This document shows positions 51,801-59,658 of a DNA stretch of 64,000 bases, piece by piece. The notes beneath the pieces are model-generated. The model had not been told where the DNA came from and did no database searches. It worked only from the letters and a program-made list of their open reading frames with translations. The stretch comes from Bacteroidota bacterium (GTDB lineage Bacteria > Bacteroidota > Bacteroidia > Bacteroidales > F082), in the NCBI GenBank assembly GCA_016715945.1, contig JADJXJ010000003.1, forward strand, positions 1 through 64,000, in the 5' to 3' direction. The first letter of the stretch is position 1. Each line of letters starts with the position of its first letter. The position numbers and the translations under genes were made by a program.

Positions 51801-54792
51801 CAGCCTCGTGCTGGCATCCTCCCTCCGGGGCATGCGGCTGCTGGTCGAGCTGAGCTCCGACGACGAGCTTTTCCTCCGCCGATGGGTATCCGTCAACAAC
51901 CGGAAACAAGTGCTGCATTTCACCCTCACCCGTGCCCACATCGGCAAGCTCACCGTGCAGGTGTCGGGCATTGCCCTCAACAGACACTTTCATCAGGCCT
52001 TCGATATCAATGTGAACGACCCGGAAAGGCAACTCGACCTGAAACTGGAAACCATAGCCGGTCGCCTGCAACCCGGCCGACCCGAAACATGGACCGTCCG
52101 TATCACCGGAAACAATGGCAAACCCGTAGCTGCCGAACTGCTGGCTGCCATGTACGACGCCTCGCTCGAGCAGTTTAAACCCCATACCTGGCGCTTCGAT
52201 CCCCTGCCGCCTAAGCCATTTGCCCAACGCTGGATGAGCGACAACGGATTCGGCACCACCCAGACCTGGATCATCAGCTCACCCCCGCATGAACCCATCC
52301 GCATCAGCGACCTGAGTCCGCCCACGCTTCAATGGTACGACTTTGGCCACCATGGATTTCGCTTCACCAAGCGGATGAGTGGCCCGATGGATAGCCGCAT
52401 GATCGCCCTGGAAAGTGCTCCCGGGGCCACCCTGGACAGGGTCATCGAAACGCCCGACCAGACGGCAGAACAACCGGCAACAAGCGAAAACACTGCTGTG
52501 GCCCGCAACCTGCGCAGCGACTTCCGCGAGACGGCCTTCTTCTACCCCCAGCTGCAAACCGACAGCCTCGGTGGCGTCAGCTTTAGTTTTACCCCACCCG
52601 ACGCACTCACCCGCTGGCGCCTCATGCTGCTCGCCCATACCACCGACCTGCGACATGCCTTCCTTACCCACGACATAGAATCGTCAAAACCCCTGATGGT
52701 CGTGCCCAACCTCGCCCGTTTCTACCGGCTGGGCGACACCGCTGTGATTGCCTGCAAAGTGGTGAACACCGGCAATCAGGTCCTCGACGGCATGGCCATG
52801 CTCGAACTGACCAACGCACTCAACAACCAGCCGGCAGGACAACTGCAGGATGCTGCGCGTAAACCTTTTGTGCAACTCCAGCCGGGACAAAGCGCCGAGC
52901 TGCGCTGGAGCGTGGTACTTCACACCAATGCTTCGCTCCTGCGCTTTCAGCTTTCAGCCTCGGCCGGTGCATTCACCGATGCCGAAGCACACCTGGTGCC
53001 GCTTTTGCCTGCGGGCATCCGGCTCACCGAAACCCTGCCGATGTTTGTACAGGGCAACCGCAAAGCTGCCTTCACGCTGCCCGGCCTCGAAAAACCTTCT
53101 CCTGCCGAACGCACCCTCAGCCTCCGGCTCGATGTGACCACCCACCCGGCCTGGATAGCCGTCAAAGCCCTGCCGTATGTGGTTGACCCGGGTGCCGAAA
53201 ATGCAGACAACATCTTCCGGCAGTTCTATACCAATACGCTCGCAGCTCATGTGGCGGCTTCCATCCCGAACTTTGAAGCAGTGCTGGCAGCATGGAACAG
53301 CAGCCATAGCAATGCCCTGCACTCGGAATTGCAGAACAATCAGGAACTGAAAATGCAGAGCATCGAACAAACACCCTGGCTGCGGGATGCCGAAGACGAG
53401 CACTCCCAGCGCCTCAGGCTGCAGATGTTTTTCGACCACAACCGCATCCGCTCCGAAAGAGAACAGACCCTGCAAAAACTTGCCCGATTGCAGCTGCCCG
53501 ACGGATCATGGCCCTGGTTCCCGGGCATGCGGGGCAACCTGTGGATCACCCTGAACATCCTGCATGGCTTCGGCAAACTCACCGAACTCGATTCCACACT
53601 GGCCACCCCGGCTGAGGTGCAAGGCATGCTGCATCGGGCCATCGCCTACATCGACAGGCAGGCAGCCGAGCTTTATGCAAAAGATACCGGCATGAGGAAT
53701 GTGGGGGGCACACCACTGCAACTGCTCGTCACGCGCAGCTATTTTGGCAGCTTACCCCGATCGCCCGAAGCTGAAAAGGCCTACCAGTACTTCGAATCCC
53801 TGCTCGAAAAAGACTGGAACAAACTGGTCATCAGCGAACAGGCCATGGCCAGTCTGCACTATCGCAGGACAAACAACATGAAAGCAGCTGCGCGCATTGC
53901 AGCTTCGCTGGCCGAGCGTGCCGTGAGGAGCGAAAAACTTGGCATCTGGTGGAAAGCCGGGCGCACCGACAACCAGGCGCTTCCGGTAGAAACACAAGCG
54001 CTGCTGGTGCAGGTATTCGAGCTGATCGGCCCCGACCGCAGCATGGCCGATGGCATCAGGCAATACCTCCTCTCGCAGAAACAAACCCGCCGCTGGATCT
54101 CCGGTCAGGCTACAGCCGAAGCCGTGTATGCCTTGCTCACCTTTGGCAGCGACTGGACCTCGCCCGGAAAACCGGTGGAGGTGAAGGTGGCAGGTCAACC
54201 GGTGGAAGTGCCCGCACAGGAGGCTGGTAGCGGACAATTCAGCCTCAGCTGGACGGAGGGAATGAATCAGGCAATGGCTAAGGTTGAAATCGACAACCCC
54301 AATCCTGGACCGGCGTGGGCAGGCATGTTCCGCCAATACGAGGTGCCGGTGGATGCGGTGCGCCAGAATGCGGGCTATATGCGCCTCAGCCGGGAGATTC
54401 TGGTTGAAAAAGCCTCGCCGGCTGGCATAGTCTTCGAACCCTGGCGATCACAGGGGCTGAAGCCTGGCGACCGCATCAGGGTAAGGCTGGTGCTTGAAAC
54501 CGACCGCGATATGGAGTTTGTGCACCTGAGCGACCTGCGCAGCCCGGCCTTCGAACCTGTGGAAGTGCTTTCGGGCTACCAGTGGCGCACCGGCCTGGGC
54601 TACTATCAAAGCACCCGCGATGCCGTCACCGACTTCTACTTCGACCTGCTGCCCCGAGGAAAACATGTATTCGAATACAGCCTCATCGCAACCCATCGCG
54701 GTCAATACAGCGGTGGCTTTGCCCGCATGCAGAGCTATTATGCCCCGGCCTTCTCTGCCCACTCAGCCGGCATCCGCGTCACAGTTGATTAA
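48856..54792 (+). CDS. Alpha-2-macroglobulin family protein, thioester-less
   Basis: About 1978 residues from ATG 48856 (MFPNKTLLITALTTILL, signal peptide); the longer frame from TTG 48832 is not preferred because it adds an uncharged lead of repeat sequence. The N-terminal third is a helical domain. MG2 follows (KSWIFTDRAIYRPGQIIYFKGI), then beta-sandwich MG domains, the A2M core (SFTPPDALTRWRLMLLAHTTDL) and a C-terminal alpha/alpha toroid. Near residue 1445 the thioester signature CxEQ is replaced by GAEN in VVDPGAENADNIF, so covalent trapping of proteases is not expected. Likely envelope-anchored or periplasmic. Confidence 0.9.
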   Translation: MFPNKTLLITALTTILLVIGPGKAGNKSEESFDQLWQQALQLNEKQLPQSALLVVNRIYDKALAENNPQQMLRAMIFGFSLRKSFEDGVFNNAIGQTRQLISQSDFPVRAIAHSLLAEMYWFHYQENRYRILERETTAAPEASDPDEWDAPRYRDQILHHYQQSIRNQAELERISLKDWDILLEKHDTTAIELQPTLFDFLAGRYLRFLEGGDAALQSRLPLSQALPDDIWQPATLFATLDLPRQDHETLLRLRIMQRILTSNIRLGNTFALIHNDLQRYRWLSQVTGNQQAYFEALSRLRQQYLAHPASTEIDADLAELLRSNTAISGIDMPLAQALRICDEAIARHPDSRGAQRCKALRAEIQASSLRLIVSRTEYPGKPIPALLTYRNLTRPAFRIARVTKEQLSQINQSFDHQTRVKALLQLPVQNQWQLELPFEPDYAEHSSIIALPALNPGLYVVLASDQNDFSPERYIAYTTFQVSSMSFMQVNRKGTNNFVLLDRHSGKPVAGAKVSVAVREYDYGQQKTVEKTLATFLTPRNGEFLIGPDLPGLPRNRSFYLEISKNGDTLLTDNYFDASQRTEAQRSLYKSWIFTDRAIYRPGQIIYFKGISLAKHPGSDWTTNTAAQSTVRLFDVNGRELQALRLKTNEYGSFEGSFVLPATMLTGQVRIGNEHGNSFVHVEEYKRPTFEVKILPTDVQLMLGDSLRFKAEARAFAGYPVDGAKVDYRIERREYFPWMPWWRVWPTEPVSQLIGQGSTLTRPDGSFDIPFVALPDFSRPIDDEQYYDYVVTAWVTDRTGETRQSSTSLRIGNRSLILSAQLPRNISLQQAHNSKILLNTTQGRPAAAQTTFSFYLIETGRTTIRPAIFDRPDRRLLDEQSLKTLFPNDDFYAPYLPDSLPKKLILTYHALVNGSAPALPETLAQWPEGEYLAEYQTTDHAGNPVRLQQRFTLHNPASSRTLPEQFVFAEMTTGEAKPGDTLSLVLASSLRGMRLLVELSSDDELFLRRWVSVNNRKQVLHFTLTRAHIGKLTVQVSGIALNRHFHQAFDINVNDPERQLDLKLETIAGRLQPGRPETWTVRITGNNGKPVAAELLAAMYDASLEQFKPHTWRFDPLPPKPFAQRWMSDNGFGTTQTWIISSPPHEPIRISDLSPPTLQWYDFGHHGFRFTKRMSGPMDSRMIALESAPGATLDRVIETPDQTAEQPATSENTAVARNLRSDFRETAFFYPQLQTDSLGGVSFSFTPPDALTRWRLMLLAHTTDLRHAFLTHDIESSKPLMVVPNLARFYRLGDTAVIACKVVNTGNQVLDGMAMLELTNALNNQPAGQLQDAARKPFVQLQPGQSAELRWSVVLHTNASLLRFQLSASAGAFTDAEAHLVPLLPAGIRLTETLPMFVQGNRKAAFTLPGLEKPSPAERTLSLRLDVTTHPAWIAVKALPYVVDPGAENADNIFRQFYTNTLAAHVAASIPNFEAVLAAWNSSHSNALHSELQNNQELKMQSIEQTPWLRDAEDEHSQRLRLQMFFDHNRIRSEREQTLQKLARLQLPDGSWPWFPGMRGNLWITLNILHGFGKLTELDSTLATPAEVQGMLHRAIAYIDRQAAELYAKDTGMRNVGGTPLQLLVTRSYFGSLPRSPEAEKAYQYFESLLEKDWNKLVISEQAMASLHYRRTNNMKAAARIAASLAERAVRSEKLGIWWKAGRTDNQALPVETQALLVQVFELIGPDRSMADGIRQYLLSQKQTRRWISGQATAEAVYALLTFGSDWTSPGKPVEVKVAGQPVEVPAQEAGSGQFSLSWTEGMNQAMAKVEIDNPNPGPAWAGMFRQYEVPVDAVRQNAGYMRLSREILVEKASPAGIVFEPWRSQGLKPGDRIRVRLVLETDRDMEFVHLSDLRSPAFEPVEVLSGYQWRTGLGYYQSTRDAVTDFYFDLLPRGKHVFEYSLIATHRGQYSGGFARMQSYYAPAFSAHSAGIRVTVD

Positions 54793-55075
54793 AGCGGAGC
54801 AGTTTGAGGTGCTGGGTACTGGGTTTGGGGTGACGGGGGGAGAGTTCCGGGAAGCGAGTTACGGGAGGTTGTCGATGGTTGTCATTGTTGTAATTGTTGT
54901 CGTTGTTGTCATGGTTCAGTTTTGCGTGCAAGTTTCCGTGGGATGTGAGTTAGTAATGAAATAAAACTTATTCTAAGAGACAGATTATACTTAAAGCACT
55001 CAAGCAGAAACACTTCACACTTCACCGGGCTGGGCGGGGAGGCCGGGCGAACGGCGGGGAGCGCCCGGTGTGAAT

Positions 55076-55249
55076 GCAGCAAGGGCAGCAAATCTCGTGA
55101 GGCAGCACGCGCCCCAGCGCGGGCTGTTTGCGTTACAGCATGCGTGCATGAAATTCCAGTAAAGTACTATGCTCCCGCTCAATGAAAGTTGGAGGATGAA
55201 CAATGGCATGCTGTAATGCTCTCCTCACTTAGATTTGCGCCCTTGCTGC
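55076..55249. repeat. Two-arm palindromic repeat, copy 5 (subfamily A)
   Basis: Same arms as the copy at 41001 (GCAGCAAGG / CCTTGCTGC; TTACAGCATGC / GCATGCTGTAA), here bounded by GGGCGGGGAG at 55032-55041 and GAGCGGGGAG at 55251-55260. Confidence 0.8.
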
Positions 55250-55633
55250 AGAGCGGGGAGCTAGCTTCGTTCGCCCAAGGCCCTTTTGGTTCTTTTGGGC
55301 CAGCAAAAGAACAAGAAAAAAGCCACTGGTTTTGGGATACAAATAAGGAAGGAGAGGGTTGTCAGGGGGATTCAAGGATTCCTGATTCAAAGATTCAAAG
55401 ATTCAGGGGAAGCGAGTTACGGGAGGTTGTCGATGGTTGTCATTGTTGTAATTGTTGTCGTGGTTGTCATGGTTCAGTTTAGCGTGCAGGTTTCCGTGGG
55501 TTGTGAGTTAGTAATGAAATAAAACTTATTCTAAGAGACAGATTATACATAAAGCACTCAAGCAGAAACACTTCACGCTTCACCGGGCTGGGCGGGGAGG
55601 CCGGGCGAACGGCGGGGAGCGCCCGGTGTGAAT

Positions 55634-55807
55634 GCAGCAAGGGCAGCAAATCTTGTGAGGCAGCACGCGCCCCAGCGCGGGCTGTTTGCGTTACAGCATG
55701 CGTGCATGAAATTCCAGTAAAGTACTATGCTCCCGCTCAATGAAAGTTGGAGGATGAACAATGGCATGCTGTAATGCTCTCCTCACTTAGATTTGCGCCC
55801 TTGCTGC
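55634..55807. repeat. Two-arm palindromic repeat, copy 6 (subfamily A)
   Basis: Practically identical to copy 5, 558 bp downstream of it, as part of the tandem composite repeat. Confidence 0.8.
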
Positions 55808-56219
55808 AGAGCGGGGAGCTAGCTTCGTTCGCCCAAGGCCTTTTGGTTCTTTTGGGCCAGCAAAAGAACAAGAAAAAAAACTTCTGGTTTAGAGGTACTA
55901 ATAAGACTGGAGAGGGTTGTCAGGGGGATTCAAGGATTCCTGATTCAAAGATTCAGCGGAAGCGAGTTACGGGAAGCGAGTTAAGGGAGGTTGTCGCAGT
56001 TGTCATAGTTGTCGTGGTTGTCATGGTTCAGTTTAGCGTGCAGGTTTCCGTGGGTTGTGAGTTAGTAATGAAATAAAACTTATTCTAAGAGACAGATTAT
56101 ACATAAAGCACTCAAGCAGAAACACTTCACACTTCACCGGGCTGGGCGGGGAGGCCGGGCGAACGGCGGGAAGGCAAAGGTCGCAGCTGACATGCTTATC
56201 TAGCTTAGTTTACAGATAG

Positions 56220-56254
56220 TTTTTCGACCCCTTGCACAGTAAGGGGTTCAAAAA
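56220..56254. other. Perfect 7-bp hairpin with T5/A5 flanks
   Basis: ACCCCTT and AAGGGGT enclose a 7-nt loop, preceded by TTTTT and followed by AAAAA, so the stem can extend by A-T pairs. It lies between the repeat island and the pgk terminator; it could be a secondary terminator or an element end. Confidence 0.4.
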
Positions 56255-56268
56255 GGAATGGTTAGAAT

Positions 56269-56304
56269 GAAAAAACGCCGCTCCGAAAAGGGGCGGCGTT
56301 TTTA
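56269..56304 (-). terminator. Rho-independent terminator after pgk (potentially bidirectional)
   Basis: AAAAACGCCGC and GCGGCGTTTTT flank a short GC-rich loop, forming a strong stem with T-tracts on both strands. On the minus strand it lies 17 nt after the pgk stop. Confidence 0.88.
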
Positions 56305-56320
56305 GTATCCAAAATTACGC

Positions 56321-57517
56321 TCAGATGCCTTCCTGAATAGCCTTTACACCGGGCAGCACTTTGCCTTCGATGTATTCGAGCATGGCGCCTCCACCGGTGG
56401 ATACATAGCTTACTTTGTCGGCCAGGTCGTATTTGTTCACGGCAGCCACAGAGTCGCCACCACCAACCAGCGAGAAAGCTCCGCTGGAGGTGGCTTTCAC
56501 AATGGCATGGGCCACGTCGCGGGTGCCTGCCGAAAAGTTCGGAAACTCAAACACACCCATCGGGCCGTTCCAGAGGATGGTCTTTGAGTTGAGGATCACT
56601 TCGCTGAACATCTTGACGGTTTCAGGTCCGATGTCCAGCCCCATCCATCCGTCGGGTATCTGGTTCGAGGGGACAATCTTTTGCTGGGCTTCGTTGTCGA
56701 ATTTGTCGGCAGCAATGGCATCTACCGGGATGAGCAGGTTGATGCCCAGCTCTTTGGCTTTTTCTACGGCTTTAAGAGCGGTTTCCATCAGATCGTCTTC
56801 CACCAGCGAGTTGCCCACCTGTCCGCCCATAGCTTTGATGAAGGTGAACATCATGCCCCCGCCTATGATCAGGTTGTCCACCTTGTCGAGCAGGTTGTTG
56901 ATGATTTCAATCTTTCCCGATACTTTGGCGCCGCCCAGCACAGCAGTGAAGGGACGTTCGGGATTGACGGTAACTTTTTCCAGGCTGGCCACTTCGTCCT
57001 GCATCAGGTAGCCAAAGAGCGAGGCGCCGGGGAAGAAACGGGCAATGATGGCTGTGGAGGCATGTGCGCGGTGGGCGGTGCCAAAAGCGTCGTTCACATA
57101 CACATCGGCCAGCAGGGCCAGTTTTTTGGCAAAGTTTTCGTCGCCTTTTTCCTCTTCTTTGTAAAACCTCAGGTTTTCGAGCAGCAGCACTTCACCCGGC
57201 TTGAGGTTTTCGGCCAGCTCGCGGGCTTCCTGACCAATGCAGTCGGGAGCAAACTTCACCTTGAGGCCGAGGTGTTTCTCCAGGGTAGGGATCACATGCC
57301 GGAGCGAATACTTGTCGGTTGGACCGTCTTTGGGCCTGCCCAGGTGCGACATCAGGATGACTGAGCCGCCAACGGAAAGAATTTTCTTAATGGTGGGAAC
57401 GGCAGCACGGATGCGGGTGTCGTCGGTCACTTCGAATTTCTCGTTCAGCGGAACGTTGAAGTCAACCCGCACAATCACGCGTTTGCCTGAGAGGTTGTAC
57501 TGATCAATGTTTTTCAT
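56321..57517 (-). CDS. pgk: Phosphoglycerate kinase
   Basis: A 398-residue glycolytic enzyme that transfers phosphate from 1,3-bisphosphoglycerate to ADP. Hallmarks are RVIVRVDFNVPLNE (N-terminal substrate site), VILMSHLGRPKDG, LLLENLRFYKEEEKGDE, FTAVLGGAKVSGKIEIINNLL, NGPMGVFEFPNFSAGT and the terminal GGGDSVAAVNK, then FVSTGGGAML-like VSYVSTGGGAMLEYI. Length and motifs are normal. It overlaps the upstream GT-C gene by 4 nt (ATGA), an unusual partner for a housekeeping kinase, and is followed by a strong terminator. Confidence 0.98.
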   Translation of the reverse strand: MKNIDQYNLSGKRVIVRVDFNVPLNEKFEVTDDTRIRAAVPTIKKILSVGGSVILMSHLGRPKDGPTDKYSLRHVIPTLEKHLGLKVKFAPDCIGQEARELAENLKPGEVLLLENLRFYKEEEKGDENFAKKLALLADVYVNDAFGTAHRAHASTAIIARFFPGASLFGYLMQDEVASLEKVTVNPERPFTAVLGGAKVSGKIEIINNLLDKVDNLIIGGGMMFTFIKAMGGQVGNSLVEDDLMETALKAVEKAKELGINLLIPVDAIAADKFDNEAQQKIVPSNQIPDGWMGLDIGPETVKMFSEVILNSKTILWNGPMGVFEFPNFSAGTRDVAHAIVKATSSGAFSLVGGGDSVAAVNKYDLADKVSYVSTGGGAMLEYIEGKVLPGVKAIQEGI

Positions 57518-59499
57518 TGTGAATGATTTTTAAGGTTATCGTAACTTAGTATTTCTACAGTTGGATTATTGATTATCAATCGATTTGCTCCGGCATTCCA
57601 AAGATAACACTTCAGCCTGGTTCCGGCTTCGGCAAGCCCGGGCAAGTTTACAAAGGTGCGTACAATTGCTTCGCCATCAGTATTTTCAAAGAAGGGATCG
57701 AGCCTGAAACTGTCGTAGAACAATTGCTTTTCACCCTGGCTGATGTCCACCACCAGATGCAGGTTTTTTACCGGAATCATGTCGGCGGTGGCTGCAGCTT
57801 CGAATAGCAAGGCACGGCTAAGCGCAGCAGCAGGGTAGGGTGCCGACACAAGTTCTGCAAATTCGGTTTCCGGAGTCAGAACGATCCGACTGTCGTTCAC
57901 GGGCCACAGGGTGCTTTGGTCAGGCATCACCAGGTCGCGCAGTTGTTTTTCTCCCGAAAGGCTGTCGTATCTGTAAAGGCCGAGACGTCCGTTGTTGGCC
58001 ACCGGAATCAGTTGTGAAGTCAGCCCGGGCAGGTTGCGGAGCAGGTCGGCCGGGAGGCTGCGGTTGGCCACAACCACATAATCGAACGGAAGCCGGAGGC
58101 TTGCCTCGAGATTTTCGCGCGTGGTGTTGATCACGGTGAAGCCTTTGCGTTCCATGAGCAGCAAGGGCACATTGGTGGTGTAGCTGTCGGGCACCAGCAT
58201 GCGTGCGTTGCGCGGAATGCCCAGCTGGTCGAGCCAGGCAGCGCTGCCTTCAAAGAGTTTCCGGGTGGTCTCGGTCTGGTCCCAGGGGTGTGAGGTGTAT
58301 CGTTTTTCGCGGCTGGCAAGTGCAGCATCGGCCATGAGCCAGAAGGCAAGCACATACACCACACCAAAGCTCAGTTTGCGCAGCGGTTTGTCGGCCTGCG
58401 GAAGCGACAAACCCACGGAAAGCAGCATCAGCAGTGGCAGGTAAAAGCTTTCGAGAAAATAGTAGTCGTGGTCAGGAAACTGCTTTGCCATGGCCACAAA
58501 ATAGGCCAGGGCCGCCAGCAGATGCGACAGGGCGGCCAGCAGGATTATGCCTGCCTGAACAGTTTGCAGCCGATGCCTGAAAATGAGAAGCATAAGCAGC
58601 GCAAACACCAGCAGCAGGTATTGCACGTAACTGAAATATTCCAGCTTCCATTGCGCCAGGCTCTGTTTGGCCAGCGTCAGCAGCATGGCCGGACTTTCGG
58701 CAGGCATGAGCTGCGAAATGAACAGCGAGCCGTAAGTGTGTGCAAGGTGCTGGTTGTGCACATACAATCCGGCCATGGCCAGCAGCGACAAAAGCGGGGG
58801 CAGCAGTATTTTGCCCGGGCGGGTCTTTCCGTCTATCCACAGCGCAGCCAGCACCATTCCCGGCAGGGCCATCAGCATAGGCGGACGGATGAGTGCAGCC
58901 AGGGTGACAAGACCTATTGCAATGAAATAGGATTTTAGGTCAGGGCTTTGTGCATACCTGTGCAAAAAATAATAGGCTGCCATGACCATTGCAAGGGCCG
59001 GAATGCCTGGGATGAACCCATCGAGGTAATAGGCTGCCACCGGCGAAAGCATCGCAAAGGCCACACCCAGCCAGGCCATGGTCAGCGTAGCCCCCATGTT
59101 ACGCATCAGGGCAAAAAGCATCATCAGGCCGGTGAGCATCAGGGCCAGGTTCAGACCGCGGTGAAAAAAGGGTTGCCGCATCCCGCTCACTTTCATCAGC
59201 TGCGCTGCAAGGTATTCGGTGAGGGGAAGGTCGGCCTTGGTGATGCCTTGCAGTTGTGCGGGCATCTGCTCCGGAGGATATTTGGGCCAGAGGTTGGGCG
59301 TGGATGGCCTGAACAGCCCAAAGCCATTCTCCAGATACCCGATGGTGAGGGCATAGCGGTCGCTTTGCGTCCAGGCATGCACATGCGAAGGAAAGCTGTT
59401 GACCGACGAACGGTAAACCACAGCCACCCACACCAGCAAAAGAAATACAGTAAGGATGTTTGTCAAGCTTCGGCACTGAAAGCTCTGGCTTTTCAGCAT
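57514..59499 (-). CDS. GT-C-type membrane glycosyltransferase-like protein
   Basis: A 661-residue protein with about eleven membrane helices in residues 15-400 and a soluble C-terminal domain of about 250 residues. The first periplasmic loop has SHVHAWTQSDRYALTIGYL with an acidic residue placed as in GT-C enzymes; LNLALMLTGLMMLFALMR and FIPGIPALAMVMAAYYFLHRY are typical of the ArnT/PMT-like fold. It probably transfers a sugar from a polyprenyl donor in the periplasm; the acceptor is unknown. It is first gene of a two-gene operon with pgk. A minus-strand TACTTTTG box at 59520-59527 lies 20 nt upstream. Confidence 0.75.
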   Translation of the reverse strand: MLKSQSFQCRSLTNILTVFLLLVWVAVVYRSSVNSFPSHVHAWTQSDRYALTIGYLENGFGLFRPSTPNLWPKYPPEQMPAQLQGITKADLPLTEYLAAQLMKVSGMRQPFFHRGLNLALMLTGLMMLFALMRNMGATLTMAWLGVAFAMLSPVAAYYLDGFIPGIPALAMVMAAYYFLHRYAQSPDLKSYFIAIGLVTLAALIRPPMLMALPGMVLAALWIDGKTRPGKILLPPLLSLLAMAGLYVHNQHLAHTYGSLFISQLMPAESPAMLLTLAKQSLAQWKLEYFSYVQYLLLVFALLMLLIFRHRLQTVQAGIILLAALSHLLAALAYFVAMAKQFPDHDYYFLESFYLPLLMLLSVGLSLPQADKPLRKLSFGVVYVLAFWLMADAALASREKRYTSHPWDQTETTRKLFEGSAAWLDQLGIPRNARMLVPDSYTTNVPLLLMERKGFTVINTTRENLEASLRLPFDYVVVANRSLPADLLRNLPGLTSQLIPVANNGRLGLYRYDSLSGEKQLRDLVMPDQSTLWPVNDSRIVLTPETEFAELVSAPYPAAALSRALLFEAAATADMIPVKNLHLVVDISQGEKQLFYDSFRLDPFFENTDGEAIVRTFVNLPGLAEAGTRLKCYLWNAGANRLIINNPTVEILSYDNLKNHSQ

Positions 59500-59519
59500 A
59501 AGGCCCTCTTATCTTGATG

Positions 59520-59527
59520 CAAAAGTA
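59520..59527 (-). promoter_or_regulatory. Putative -7 box for the GT-C-pgk operon
   Basis: On the minus strand TACTTTTG matches TAnnTTTG, 20 nt before ATG 59499. As no box lies between the two genes, pgk appears to depend on it. Confidence 0.5.
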
Positions 59528-59658
59528 GGGCTATTTTATCAGGCAGAGCGGATTGCCGCCCCGAGCAACGGCAAAGCAGCGCAGCAAACGGTTGCATTAA
59601 TGCAACTATATGAAAAATAGTATATTATGATTCTTCCGGTAGGCAAGTAATCACGGTG

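Larger units (their letters stand above)
54793..56200. repeat. Tandem composite repeat island (period about 560 bp)
   Basis: Two full units and a truncated third begin at about 54859, 55417 and 55980. Each has GTTACGGGAGGTTGTC, a GTTGTC/GTTGTA microsatellite, CAGTTTAGCGTGCAGG, GAGTTAGTAATGAAATAAAAC, AAGCACTCAAGCAGAAACAC, CACCGGGCTGGGCGGGGAG, then the two-arm palindrome, a GTTCTTTTG / CAAAAGAAC hairpin and GGATTCCTGATTCAAAGATT. The third unit stops soon after the GGGCGGGGAG junction near 56170. Short frames over the units are identical by repetition, not by coding conservation. Confidence 0.85.

Noticed and set aside
55042..55260. Integron attC site
   Set aside because: The palindrome has no R'/R'' box pair with GTTRRRY core, no extrahelical-base pattern, no cassette genes between copies and no integron integrase in the window.
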